Position numbers and translations under genes: made by a program
Part shown: piece after piece, positions 53,014-61,473 of the stretch
Numbering within the stretch: position 1 is the first letter of the stretch
Layout: every line of letters starts with the position of its first letter
The notes under the pieces: model-generated
What the model saw: only the letters and a program-made list of their open reading frames with translations
What the model was told of the DNA's origin: nothing
Databases searched by the model: none
DNA from: Hymenobacter sp. BT18
Lineage (GTDB): Bacteria > Bacteroidota > Bacteroidia > Cytophagales > Hymenobacteraceae
Length of the DNA stretch: 64,000 nt
Direction: 5' to 3'
Assembly (NCBI RefSeq): GCF_012273015.1
Contig: NZ_CP050954.1
Location: forward strand, 2,272,001 to 2,336,000

Positions 53014-54792
53014 TTAGCTAGCCACCGGGCGGTTTTTCAAACCCAGCTTGGAGTGTTTGTAGCCGTAGTTGAAGTACAAGGCCAGCCCGATAATCAACCA
53101 GCCGAAGAACAGCAGCCAGTTGTTGATGCCCAGCTGCGTCATCAGGTAGAGGTTGGTGAGCAAGCCCAGCGTGGGCAGCAAGCTCAGCTTCTTGCGGAAC
53201 GACAGCCAAGCCAGCGCCAGGCAGAACACGATGAACACCAGCATAGGAATATAGTGACGGAACTCCTCGTAGCCCCCGTCGCCGCGCACGGCGCTGCCAA
53301 ACTCGCGCAGGCCGGCTTGGTTGTAGGCAAACAGCAGGCCCAGCCCGATGAGCATGATGAGCGGCGTCAGGAATTGCCCGTTGATGTAGGGTACCTTGAA
53401 GCGAGCATCGGAGCGGCCGTAGGGGTCGATGATGAGGATGCCGCCGCACACCAGCGCAAAGGCAAACAAGGTGCCGATGCTGGTCAGGTCAATTACCAGG
53501 TCCATGTTCAACAGCATGGCCGGCACGCCCACGAAAAAGCCCGTGACGATGGTGCTGAACGAGGGCGTGTGGAAGCGCGGGTGCACCTTCGCAAATACCG
53601 GGGGCAGCAGCCCGTCCCGGCTCATGGTCATCCAGATGCGGGGCTGCCCGATCTGGAACACCAGCAGCACCGAGGCCATGGCGAAGATGGCACTCACGGC
53701 TACTACGCCGGCCAGCCAGTTGAGGCCTACTTTCTGGAACACGAAGGCCAGCGGGTCGCCCACGCCCAGCTCCGTGTAGCTCACCATGCCGGTGAGTACC
53801 AGCGTGATGATGACGTAGAGCACGGTGCAGATAATGAGGGCGTAAATCATGGCCCGGGGCAGGTCGCGCTGGGGGTTTTTGCATTCCTCGGCCGTGGTGC
53901 TGATGGCGTCGAAGCCGATGTAAGCGAAAAACACTGCCGACACGCCCTTGAGTACGCCGCCGATGCCGTTGGGGGCAAACGGGCTCCAGTTGGCCGGGTT
54001 CACGTAGAACACGCCCACCCCGATAACGGTGGCTACCACAATCAGCTTGAGCAACACCAGCAGGTTGGAGGCGTTTTTGGATTCCTTGATGCCGATGTAC
54101 ACCACCGCCGTAATGAGCAGGGTGATGAGGCCAGCAGGCAGGTCGATAACCAAGCGAAGGCCGCCGAACAGCTCCGGGGCGGTGCTCCAGGCACGGTAGC
54201 CCACCATCTGCGCCGACTCGGCCGCGGGCAGGGGCTGGCCGGCCTGCATCAGCGCCAGCACTTCGTTGTAGTACTTGTGGGCGCTCTGCATGCCCATCGT
54301 AAGCCAAACAGGCACATTCACGCCTATCCCCGAGAGTAGCCCGGTAAAGTAATCAGACCAGGATATGGCCACCACGATGTTGCCAACGGCGTACTCCATG
54401 ATCAGCGCCCAGCCGATAATCCAGGCAGCCAGCTCCCCGAAGGAGGCGTAGGCGTAGGTATAGGCCGAGCCCGAAACCGGAATGGTGGCCGCAAACTGCG
54501 CGTAGCACAAAGCCGAAAATGCGCAGGCTATGGCCGTGAACACAAACAGCAGCGACACGGCCGGGCCGCCGTCGTGGGAGGCATTGCCAATGGTGCTGAA
54601 GATGCCCGCCCCGATAACGGCGGCAATGCCCAGGGAGGTCAGGTCGCGCACGGTGAGGTGGCGGGCCAGGCCATGCTCGCCGGGGTGGGAGCCGTGCAGG
54701 TCCTCATCAGCCGGCGGGTTGGACAGCAGATCCGTGAGGGATTTGCGGCGGAACAGGCCGCTGGTACGCGTGGGAAGAAGCGGAGTAGACAA
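53014..54792 (-). CDS. APC family amino acid permease
   Basis: The product (592 residues) has about 13 membrane segments. The first, SLGIAAVIGAGIFSTIGNAS, contains the GAGIF motif that binds the amino-acid carboxyl group. FAYIGFDAISTTAEECKNPQ is the typical second signature, with its Glu-Glu and basic residues. Size and signature fit the cationic-amino-acid-transporter branch (CAT-like), in which a long C-terminal tail is usual. Substrate cannot be fixed from the sequence. It is divergent from the Cys-module genes and convergent with none. A clear intrinsic terminator follows. Confidence 0.9.
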   Translation of the reverse strand: MSTPLLPTRTSGLFRRKSLTDLLSNPPADEDLHGSHPGEHGLARHLTVRDLTSLGIAAVIGAGIFSTIGNASHDGGPAVSLLFVFTAIACAFSALCYAQFAATIPVSGSAYTYAYASFGELAAWIIGWALIMEYAVGNIVVAISWSDYFTGLLSGIGVNVPVWLTMGMQSAHKYYNEVLALMQAGQPLPAAESAQMVGYRAWSTAPELFGGLRLVIDLPAGLITLLITAVVYIGIKESKNASNLLVLLKLIVVATVIGVGVFYVNPANWSPFAPNGIGGVLKGVSAVFFAYIGFDAISTTAEECKNPQRDLPRAMIYALIICTVLYVIITLVLTGMVSYTELGVGDPLAFVFQKVGLNWLAGVVAVSAIFAMASVLLVFQIGQPRIWMTMSRDGLLPPVFAKVHPRFHTPSFSTIVTGFFVGVPAMLLNMDLVIDLTSIGTLFAFALVCGGILIIDPYGRSDARFKVPYINGQFLTPLIMLIGLGLLFAYNQAGLREFGSAVRGDGGYEEFRHYIPMLVFIVFCLALAWLSFRKKLSLLPTLGLLTNLYLMTQLGINNWLLFFGWLIIGLALYFNYGYKHSKLGLKNRPVAS

Positions 54793-54981
54793 TGTGGGTG
54801 TAGGGGCTGGTAGATGGGGTGAGGGAATTTCAGGCCCAAAAGATAGAGAATAATGCGGCGGGGCGCGGTATTCGGCGCCCTACCGACGAACAGGCCACCG
54901 ATTTTTCCGGGGAAATGCCAGGATGCCGGTATGGAATCCGGCTGGCGGGCGCATCAACAAATAAACCTCGCCTTGCTATCT

Positions 54982-55770
54982 ATGCCGGCCCGCCCTACTC
55001 TCACCGTTCCTTCACCCTGCCACGAAAGCTGGGCCGCCATGACACCCGACAATCAAGGACGCCATTGTGCCGCTTGCAATAAAGTGGTGGTCGACTTTAC
55101 CCGCATGAGCGACGCGGAACTACTGGCTTTTCTACACCGGCAGCCAAGCACAAGCTGTGGCCGATTTACTTCGCAGCAACTCAACCGCCCCTTGATGATG
55201 CCAGCAGCGCCCACGCCGTGGCGGCTGTGGCTGGCGGCCGTTGCGCTGGCGCTGGGGTTGAGCGAGGTTGTAGCAAGTAGTGCTCGAGCACAAGCGCCAG
55301 CTTCACAGCTGGGGCAGCAGCCAGAGCCGGAGGGACAAGCGGCTGGCCTTTCGTCATTGCCATCCATTTCCTGTAAGCAGTCAACGAAGCTGGCTGCTAC
55401 AGCTGTGCTATTTCACGGACGGGTAATAGCACCCGACACCAAAAAGGGCATCCTGGGGGTTACGGTTACGGTAGTGGGCCCCGGCATGAGCACATCAACA
55501 CAAGCAGACGGCTCCTTTACCCTCCTGATTCCGGAAGACCAATTAACCCATAAGCGTAAAATCACACTGCGCTATTCCTTCGTTGGGTTTGTCAGTCGGG
55601 AGCAGCGGGTTCGAGTCAATGGCTCCTCCGTCGAGCTTGCACCCGTGCTACTACACTACGAAACTATCCTGCTAGGCGGTATAGCATTTCTACCCGCCTC
55701 AGATAGTTGGTACCGCCCTGCCAGGGTGGTTCAACAAGCCCGACTTGCCTGGCATACGATTGTCGGTTAA
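54982..55770 (+). CDS. Cys-module/CarboxypepD_reg-like membrane protein, paralogue 1
   Basis: The product has 262 residues from ATG 54982. The N-terminal 62 residues hold Cys13, Cys29, Cys32 and Cys59 in a C-x15-C-x2-C-x26-C pattern with W17, GRHCAAC and VVDFTRMSDAELL. This looks like a zinc ribbon on the cytoplasmic side. A membrane segment follows at about 73-98. The outer part has a beta-sandwich resembling a carboxypeptidase regulatory domain (VIAPDTKKGILGVTVTVVG, DGSFTLLIPEDQL). The tail WYRPARVVQQARLAWHTIVG is Trp-rich. Upstream codons to 54853 are not needed. I recognise no name for this layout. Confidence 0.75.
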   Translation: MPARPTLTVPSPCHESWAAMTPDNQGRHCAACNKVVVDFTRMSDAELLAFLHRQPSTSCGRFTSQQLNRPLMMPAAPTPWRLWLAAVALALGLSEVVASSARAQAPASQLGQQPEPEGQAAGLSSLPSISCKQSTKLAATAVLFHGRVIAPDTKKGILGVTVTVVGPGMSTSTQADGSFTLLIPEDQLTHKRKITLRYSFVGFVSREQRVRVNGSSVELAPVLLHYETILLGGIAFLPASDSWYRPARVVQQARLAWHTIVG

Positions 55771-55827
55771 TTCAGCCTTGCAGCAACCTAACAACTACCC
55801 TTATAACTCTATCATCAATAGATTTTT

Positions 55828-56541
55828 ATGTTCACAATTCCTACCCCCTGCGGCGAGTCCTGGTCGGCCATGGCGCTGACAGCTGCCGGCCGTTTCTGCG
55901 GGAGTTGCCAGCACGAAGTAGTTGATTTCACCCGCATGACGGATGCGGAGCTGCTGGCGTTTCTGCAGGGGCAAACCAGTGGCTGCGGGCGGTTTCGGGC
56001 AGATCAGGTGCGACCAACGCTTCGCCAGCACCGGCGGGCTTGGCACCTTTGGGCGGCAGCGGTGGCTTGGGTGGGCAGCGTGCTGGTTGTTCCGCGTCCG
56101 GCGTTTAGCCAGCAAGCTGTTCAGGTTTCACCGTCGTGGCAGCCGGTAGCGTCGGTTCAGCCGAAACGCTTAATACACCCGGAACATGACGCACGTATTC
56201 TGCGAGGGGCGGTGGTCGACTCGCTACGTAACCCGTTGCCGTGCGTAACCGTGCTACTGAAAGGTACGCTGGTGGGAACCTTGACCGATGATACCGGACA
56301 GTTTGAACTGGCTCTGCCTGAGAGTTCATCAGCGGTAGAATATATAACTGTCACCTATATCGGCTACCAACCGCAGAGCTTACCTGCTACGCAATTTCTG
56401 CAGGCCGATGCCGTTGTCATACTCTATGCGGATTGGGTAATCATGAAGGATTCGACGGTAACCGGCGGCTACTGCGCCTTCCCTCATTGGTATACACCAC
56501 GCGGGGTGTGGTGGCGGGTTACCCAACTATTCCGCCGCTAA
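55828..56541 (+). CDS. Cys-module/CarboxypepD_reg-like membrane protein, paralogue 2
   Basis: The product has 237 residues. The four Cys are at 8, 24, 27 and 53 (C-x15-C-x2-C-x25-C), with GRFCGSC, VVDFTRMTDAELLAFL and CGRFRADQV matching paralogue 1 almost residue for residue. One membrane segment follows at about 69-95, then a periplasmic domain with VVDSLRNPLPCVTVLLKG and DDTGQFELALPES. The C-terminal tail HWYTPRGVWWRVTQLFRR resembles that of paralogue 1. The gene starts 57 bases after paralogue 1 and ends 25 before paralogue 3, so the three are probably one transcript. Confidence 0.78.
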   Translation: MFTIPTPCGESWSAMALTAAGRFCGSCQHEVVDFTRMTDAELLAFLQGQTSGCGRFRADQVRPTLRQHRRAWHLWAAAVAWVGSVLVVPRPAFSQQAVQVSPSWQPVASVQPKRLIHPEHDARILRGAVVDSLRNPLPCVTVLLKGTLVGTLTDDTGQFELALPESSSAVEYITVTYIGYQPQSLPATQFLQADAVVILYADWVIMKDSTVTGGYCAFPHWYTPRGVWWRVTQLFRR

Positions 56542-56566
56542 GACTCTGCTAGCTCTTTCCTAACTT

Positions 56567-57331
56567 ATGCTTACTATCAATATCCCCTGCGCCCAGCCCT
56601 GGGCAGGTATGACCCCAATTGCTGGTGGCCGCCATTGCGCCGCCTGCGAGAAGACGGTGGTTGATTTCACCCGGTTGACCGATGAACAACTACTGGCAGC
56701 CCTGCACCAGCCGGAAAAGGTATGCGGCCGGTTTCGGCCAGATCAGGTGCAGGCCCCGGCCTTGCCTGCTAGCCGCGCAGCCCGGAACTGGACACAATGG
56801 GTGGCCGCGGCAGCTATAACACTCAGCAGTTGCGGTACGCCCGACGCCCTGCCCCTACAGCTCCGGACTTCGCCCGTTACGGTTGACGGCAACTATGTGC
56901 TAGTGAAGGGCAAGGTGGTAGACAAAACAGACGGCCGCCCGCTACCCGATGCGCTGATCATCAGCTTAGCCGATACCTCCTTTCGCACCACATCCGATTC
57001 CACGGGGCACTTCACGCTGAAGCTACCGCAGCAGCTGCGCGACTCCCTGTTGTATGCGGTTGGCCACACTTCACCACAGGGGTATACCCAAGGCTACATC
57101 GGCCGGCGGCTGCGCCCGGAGCAAACGGCCGAGATACGGTTGCGCCCGGATCCTAACGCCGGGGTATTGGGCGAGCCAGCCCCAGTGACGCTGGAAGCCG
57201 GCGAAATGCGCTACCCCCTGCGCCTGCTGGCTCCCCCGCCCCCACCACCCCGCTTGTCTACCGTTCAATTCCCGGCGGCTGAAAGCGCCGGACCTACCGA
57301 AGACTCTGTCGAAGTATTTGAGGCTCCCTAG
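56567..57331 (+). CDS. Cys-module/CarboxypepD_reg-like membrane protein, paralogue 3
   Basis: The product has 254 residues. Cys8, Cys24, Cys27 and Cys53 share exactly the spacing of paralogue 2, with GRHCAACEKTVVDFTRLTDEQ and CGRFRPDQVQ. The following hydrophobic stretch ends ITLSSC, which looks like a lipobox, but a signal peptide would have to lie 65 residues in. It could equally be a plain membrane segment. The outer part has VVDKTDGRPLPDALIISLAD and DSTGHFTLKLPQQ. The C-terminus is Pro-rich (LLAPPPPPPRLS) and lacks the Trp-rich tail of the other two. Confidence 0.75.
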   Translation: MLTINIPCAQPWAGMTPIAGGRHCAACEKTVVDFTRLTDEQLLAALHQPEKVCGRFRPDQVQAPALPASRAARNWTQWVAAAAITLSSCGTPDALPLQLRTSPVTVDGNYVLVKGKVVDKTDGRPLPDALIISLADTSFRTTSDSTGHFTLKLPQQLRDSLLYAVGHTSPQGYTQGYIGRRLRPEQTAEIRLRPDPNAGVLGEPAPVTLEAGEMRYPLRLLAPPPPPPRLSTVQFPAAESAGPTEDSVEVFEAP

Positions 57332-57378
57332 CTGCTTATCCCAAACCTTTCCCGCTCCAAAATCCTTATTCCAGCAGT

Positions 57379-58446
57379 ATGAAACACCTGCTGCTGGCTT
57401 CCCTGCTATTCTTAGGCACCCTCTCGGGCTGCGTCCTCAAGCCTACCAACAAGTTCGACGTGTTCACGGAGCGGGCCCAGCTGCCCCAGGAGGAAGCCGT
57501 ACATGCGCGCAACTCTCTGGAATGGTGGTATTTTACCGGCCACCTGCGCGACAAAGCCACCGGCGAAACCTTCGGGGTGGAGTACGTTTTCTTCCACTTC
57601 AACCTCACCGGCAAGCAGGACTGGCAGATGGTGAACTTTGCCCTCACCGACCCCAAAACCCAGCAGTTCCGCTACGACTACAAGGTGGAGAAGCTCCCCA
57701 CGCTGCTGGCCCCCACCCTGCCCCTGGCCCTGAGCATGACCAAGCAAAACCAGCAATGGACGCTTTCCGGGCAGGAAGGCCGCTACCAGCTGCAGGCCCG
57801 CATGGCCCAGCACCCCGGTCAGGCCATCAACCTCAGCACCACGCCCAGCAAACCCATTCTACTACACGGCGGCACCGGCTACGAAAACTACGGCGACGTG
57901 GCCCGCGCCGGCTACTACAGCTACCCCCGCCTCCAGGCCACCGGCACCATCGAGGTCGATGGCAAAACCCACGAGGTGGAGGGCGAACTGTGGTACGACC
58001 GGCAGTGGAACTGCAACTCCGTCACCAACAAGGGCATTGGCTGGGACTGGTTCAGCATCCAGCTCGACGAGCCCCGGGAAGAGCTGATGGCCTACCACCT
58101 GTTCGACAAGAAAACCGGCAAAGCCGTGGATGGTGGCTCCCACTTCGGCCCCCAGGGCCAGAACACTCATCTGGCCGGCACCGACTTCCAGCTCGAAACC
58201 CTGGAGTACTGGACCAGCCCTACCACCCGACGGCGCTACCCCAGCAAGTGGCGCCTGCGCGTGCCCAGCCAGGGCTACGACCTCACCATCACCCCCGTCA
58301 TGGCCGATCAGGAGCTGACGCTCCGGCTGTTTGCGGGCATCGGCATGAGCTACTGGGAGGGCATGTGCCGCGTGGAAGGCACCCACCACGGCCGTCCCGT
58401 CACCGGCAACAGCTATGTTGAAATTACCAACCGGGGGAAGGAGTGA
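57379..58446 (+). CDS. AttH/CrtC-like lipocalin-domain lipoprotein
   Basis: The product has 355 residues. The leader ends LGTLSGC (lipobox Cys18). EWWYFTGHLRDKATGETFG, YSYPRLQATGTIEVDGK and VEGELWYDRQWNCN are the signature strands of the AttH/CrtC (carotenoid 1,2-hydratase-like) family of two joined lipocalin domains. Some members hydrate carotenoids, but most are unassigned and this one is secreted. It follows the Cys-module genes by 47 bases on the same strand and ends 14 bases before a REP-like hairpin. Confidence 0.85.
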   Translation: MKHLLLASLLFLGTLSGCVLKPTNKFDVFTERAQLPQEEAVHARNSLEWWYFTGHLRDKATGETFGVEYVFFHFNLTGKQDWQMVNFALTDPKTQQFRYDYKVEKLPTLLAPTLPLALSMTKQNQQWTLSGQEGRYQLQARMAQHPGQAINLSTTPSKPILLHGGTGYENYGDVARAGYYSYPRLQATGTIEVDGKTHEVEGELWYDRQWNCNSVTNKGIGWDWFSIQLDEPREELMAYHLFDKKTGKAVDGGSHFGPQGQNTHLAGTDFQLETLEYWTSPTTRRRYPSKWRLRVPSQGYDLTITPVMADQELTLRLFAGIGMSYWEGMCRVEGTHHGRPVTGNSYVEITNRGKE

Positions 58447-58460
58447 AGTTTTATAGAACT

Positions 58461-58545
58461 GTCATCCTGAGCAAAGCGAAGGACCATATCCCGGTAGAAC
58501 AAGTCGTTTACACGGGATAAGGTCCTTCGCTTTGCTCAGGATGAC
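58461..58545. repeat. REP-like hairpin, copy 3
   Basis: The outer stem starts GTCATCCTGAGCA and ends TGCTCAGGATGAC, as in the copies at 28048 and 45368. The inner stem reads ATCCCG/CGGGAT, different in sequence from the other copies but still paired. The loop holds TAGAACAAGTCGTT. It lies between convergent genes. Confidence 0.8.
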
Positions 58546-58569
58546 AGTTGCTTTTGTCTACTCTCTCAT

Positions 58570-59793
58570 TTACTCATTGAGTATCAGCCGGAAGGTGGTG
58601 CCACGGCCTACTTCACTCCACTTCACGAAGAGCTTGCCCTCGTGGTAGTTCTCGATAATGCGCTTAGCCAAGGCCAGTCCCAGCCCCCAGCCGCGCTTTT
58701 TGGTGGTATAGCCCGGCAGGAATACCCGGTCTACTTTGCTTTTGGGAATGCCTTTGCCGGTGTCGGTAATATCAATGGCAATCTGGTGCTTGCTGCGCAC
58801 GGGACGGCGCAGGTGCAGCGTGATGCTGCCCTTGCCGTTCATGGCATCCACGGCATTCTTGCAGATGTTCTCAATCACCCAGTCAAAGAGCGGTACGTTT
58901 ACCTGGGCTGTGGTGCCCGGCAGCAGGTCGTCCTGAATGGTAAACACCACTTTCCGCGACAACCGGCTTTGCAGGTACTCGATGGCGTTGCGGGTGGTGG
59001 TGGCAATGTCTTCAGGCTTCAGAATGGGGACCGAGCCGATGTTACTGAACCGCTCCGTAATAATCTGCAGCCGCCGGATATCCTTGCTGAGTTCCTCCAC
59101 AATGGGCTCATCCTTGAACCGCTCACTCTCAGCCAGGTAGCTCTGCCAGGCCATCAATGACGACAGCGGCGTACCCAACTGGTGGGCCGTTTCCTTGGCC
59201 AAGCCCACCCACACGCGGTTTTGCTCGGCCCGCCGCGAGTAGCTGAACGCGAAGTAGGCTATGACGCTCAGGCAGGTAATCACGGCCAGCTGCACCAGCG
59301 GGTAGGTGCGCAGTTGCCCCAGCAGCACCGAGTCGCGGTAGTAGATATAGTTGCGCAGGCCGGCGCCCAGTTCCACCACAATGGGCGGGTGCAGCTGCTT
59401 CATCTCCTCCACTTCCTCCCGCAGAAAGGCAATGCGCTTTTCTTCCGACAGCCGCGCCGGAATCGTCAGGTTGCGGGCATCCAAGGGGTTGCCGTCCCCA
59501 TCGGTCAGGATAACGGGAATGGTTTTGTTGGCGTCGATGATTTCATTGGAGACGAAGTTGGTGTTGGCATCGTCTACCTCCGAGCTGATCATGAAGCGCA
59601 GGGTGCGGGCGTAGAGGTCAATTTGCTGCTGCTCCCGCTCCGAAAGGCGCTGCACCAGCAGGTTGGTATAAATCACCGTAATGGCCCCGATAAACAGCGC
59701 CACGCCCACAATGACGAGCTTAATGCGGGACTTCTGGTCGTAGATGGGCAGAGAGGGCACGGGCAGAGACGAGAGGTGTGGCCGCCAGCCCAA
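58570..59793 (-). CDS. sensor histidine kinase
   Basis: The product has 407 residues from TTG 59793; GTG 59760 is another possible start, since no ATG precedes the first membrane segment. Two membrane segments (about 25-50 and 180-200) enclose a periplasmic part. KETAHQLGTPLSSLMAWQSYL is the phospho-acceptor box. IENICKNAVDAMNGKG, ITDTGKGIPKSKVDRVF and GWGLGLALAKRIIENYH are the N, G1 and G2 boxes of the ATPase domain. No response-regulator gene is adjacent, so its partner must be elsewhere. It is divergent from hemA. Confidence 0.9.
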   Translation of the reverse strand: MGWRPHLSSLPVPSLPIYDQKSRIKLVIVGVALFIGAITVIYTNLLVQRLSEREQQQIDLYARTLRFMISSEVDDANTNFVSNEIIDANKTIPVILTDGDGNPLDARNLTIPARLSEEKRIAFLREEVEEMKQLHPPIVVELGAGLRNYIYYRDSVLLGQLRTYPLVQLAVITCLSVIAYFAFSYSRRAEQNRVWVGLAKETAHQLGTPLSSLMAWQSYLAESERFKDEPIVEELSKDIRRLQIITERFSNIGSVPILKPEDIATTTRNAIEYLQSRLSRKVVFTIQDDLLPGTTAQVNVPLFDWVIENICKNAVDAMNGKGSITLHLRRPVRSKHQIAIDITDTGKGIPKSKVDRVFLPGYTTKKRGWGLGLALAKRIIENYHEGKLFVKWSEVGRGTTFRLILNE

Positions 59794-59877
59794 GGCACGG
59801 CGGCGTGAGGTAGGGGTACGAAAGTACGGGCTTCGTGGGCACAGCCCGGTGGTTTTTTGACTTTTTACGAACGCCCA

Positions 59878-59901
59878 GGCATCCCATAATGATGGGATGC
59901 C
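59878..59901. repeat. short inverted repeat in the kinase-hemA spacer
   Basis: GGCATCCCAT and ATGGGATGCC form a 10-base stem with an AATG loop in the divergent spacer. It could be an operator. The rest of 59794-60068 shows only the hemA -7 box. Confidence 0.5.
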
Positions 59902-60032
59902 GAGTAGGGAAATGCATGATTTTTATCATCCTTTTCCAGCGCAGAGGCCTTTTTCAGCGAATTAGGCTTCATCAGTGCTTCCCCCGAACCCCTTAGGTGG
60001 ATTGGCTGTTAGCATACTACTTAATTGTACCG

Positions 60033-60040
60033 TAATTTTG
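60033..60040 (+). promoter_or_regulatory. -7 box of hemA
   Basis: TAATTTTG matches TAnnTTTG exactly, 28 bases before the hemA ATG. TTAG at 60009-60012 is a weak -33 candidate at 20 bases distance. Confidence 0.55.
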
Positions 60041-60068
60041 CCGCCTACCATACGCACTAATCCGCGCT

Positions 60069-61346
60069 ATGCTCCACCCGTTCAAGGCCATTAGTCTTTC
60101 CTTCAAAAAAACGCCGCTCGCCATCCGCGAGCTGATTGCGTTGGACGAAACGGCCTGCCGCCATTTTCTGCACACCCTGCACCACGACCTGGGCCTTTCC
60201 GACCTGCTCGTGCTGAGTACCTGCAACCGCACGGAGGTCTACTACGCGTCTGAGCGCGACCATAGCCCCGCCATCATTGAGGCGCTGGCCCAGCTCAAAG
60301 GTCTCACCGATACCGACATCACGGAGTACTACCCCTACTTCGATCTGCTGAACACCTACGAAGAGGCCGTGCAGCATCTGTTTGAGGTAGCCATGGGCCT
60401 CGATGCCCAGGTAGTCGGCGACCTGCAGATCAGCAACCAGGTAAAGATGGCCTACCAGTGGTCGGCCGATGCCGATGCGGCCGGACCTTTCCTGCACCGC
60501 TTGCTGCACACCGTGTTCTTCACCAACAAGCGCGTGCAGCAGGAAACCTCCTTCCGCGACGGCGCCGCTTCTACCGCCTATGCGGCCCTGGAGCTGGTAG
60601 AGGAACTGACCGCCGACGTAGCCAACCCGCGCGTGCTCGTGGTAGGTCTCGGCGAAATCGGGGCGGATGTGTGCCGCCACCTCGGCGACAGCAAGGTGTT
60701 CCAGAACGTGACCATCTGCAACCGCACGCGCAGCAAGGCCGATGCCCTGGCCCAGGAGTGCGGCCTGCAGGTGCTCGACTTCGAGCGACTGGTAGAAGGC
60801 CTAAAGGATGCCGACGTCATCATCAGCAGCATAGCCCGCGACGAACCGTTCTTTACCCGGGAGCTGGTAGAGCGCCTGGAAGTGCTGAGCTACAAGTTTT
60901 TCATTGATCTTTCCGTCCCGCGCAGCATTGCCTCCGAGGTAGAGCAGGTACCCGGGGTGCTGGTATACAACATCGACGCTATTCAGAGCAAGGCCTCGGC
61001 CGCCCTGGAGCAGCGCTTGGCCGCCGTGCCGCACGTGCGGACCATCATTGCCGAAAGCATTGCCGGCCTCGCCGACTGGGCTAAGGACATGCTCGTCTCC
61101 CCGCTGATCCAGCGGATGAAAGCCGGGCTGGAGCAGTTGCGCCAGGAAGAGCTGGACCGCCACCAGAAGAAGCTCTCCGCAGAGGAAGCCAAGCGCCTCG
61201 ACGACATCACCCGCAACCTCATGCAGAAGGTACTGAAGCAGCGGGTATTGCAGCTCAAAGCCGTGTGCCGCCGCGAAGATGCCGAGCAGCTTATCGATGT
61301 GCTGTCGGAGCTGTTCGATCTGGAAAAGCAGCCCACTTCCGCCTAA
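60069..61346 (+). CDS. hemA: glutamyl-tRNA reductase
   Basis: The product (425 residues) reduces glutamyl-tRNA to glutamate-1-semialdehyde, the first step of C5 tetrapyrrole synthesis. LSTCNRTEVYY carries the nucleophilic Cys52. GLDAQVVGDLQISNQVKMAY matches the conserved GExQILxQVK segment but has D in place of E and S in place of the following L. VLVVGLGEIGADVCRHL binds NADPH. The C-terminal helical domain ends with DVLSELFDLEKQ. The coding sequence is complete and followed by a perfect hairpin terminator. Confidence 0.95.
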   Translation: MLHPFKAISLSFKKTPLAIRELIALDETACRHFLHTLHHDLGLSDLLVLSTCNRTEVYYASERDHSPAIIEALAQLKGLTDTDITEYYPYFDLLNTYEEAVQHLFEVAMGLDAQVVGDLQISNQVKMAYQWSADADAAGPFLHRLLHTVFFTNKRVQQETSFRDGAASTAYAALELVEELTADVANPRVLVVGLGEIGADVCRHLGDSKVFQNVTICNRTRSKADALAQECGLQVLDFERLVEGLKDADVIISSIARDEPFFTRELVERLEVLSYKFFIDLSVPRSIASEVEQVPGVLVYNIDAIQSKASAALEQRLAAVPHVRTIIAESIAGLADWAKDMLVSPLIQRMKAGLEQLRQEELDRHQKKLSAEEAKRLDDITRNLMQKVLKQRVLQLKAVCRREDAEQLIDVLSELFDLEKQPTSA

Positions 61347-61366
61347 GCGTCCCTACTGTACACGAG

Positions 61367-61404
61367 CACGCCCCGTTTCTGCCAGCTGGCAGAAACGGGG
61401 CGTG
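61367..61404 (+). terminator. intrinsic terminator of hemA
   Basis: A perfect 19-base-pair palindrome (61367-61404) starts 21 bases after the hemA stop codon. It is followed by TTTGTTTG on the plus strand. Confidence 0.85.
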
Positions 61405-61423
61405 TTTGTTTGTGGCCACAAAA

Positions 61424-61443
61424 AAGCCGCTTCGAAAGCGGCT
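61424..61443 (-). terminator. intrinsic terminator of the ArsR-type gene
   Basis: AAGCCGC (61424-61430) pairs with GCGGCTT (61437-61443), and the minus strand continues with a run of U residues. It lies 30 bases after the regulator's stop codon. Confidence 0.85.
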
Positions 61444-61473
61444 TCTCTGCGGTAGGCAGCCAAGCTACCCGGC

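Noticed and set aside
53053-54339. A 428-codon open frame on the plus strand
   Set aside because: It is the complement of the permease gene in high-GC sequence. Its translation is rich in Gln, His and Arg with no start context or family match.
57318-58421. A long second open frame overlapping the AttH-like gene
   Set aside because: The translation is Arg/Pro/His-rich, as in shifted frames. The AttH-like frame has a lipobox and clear family motifs.
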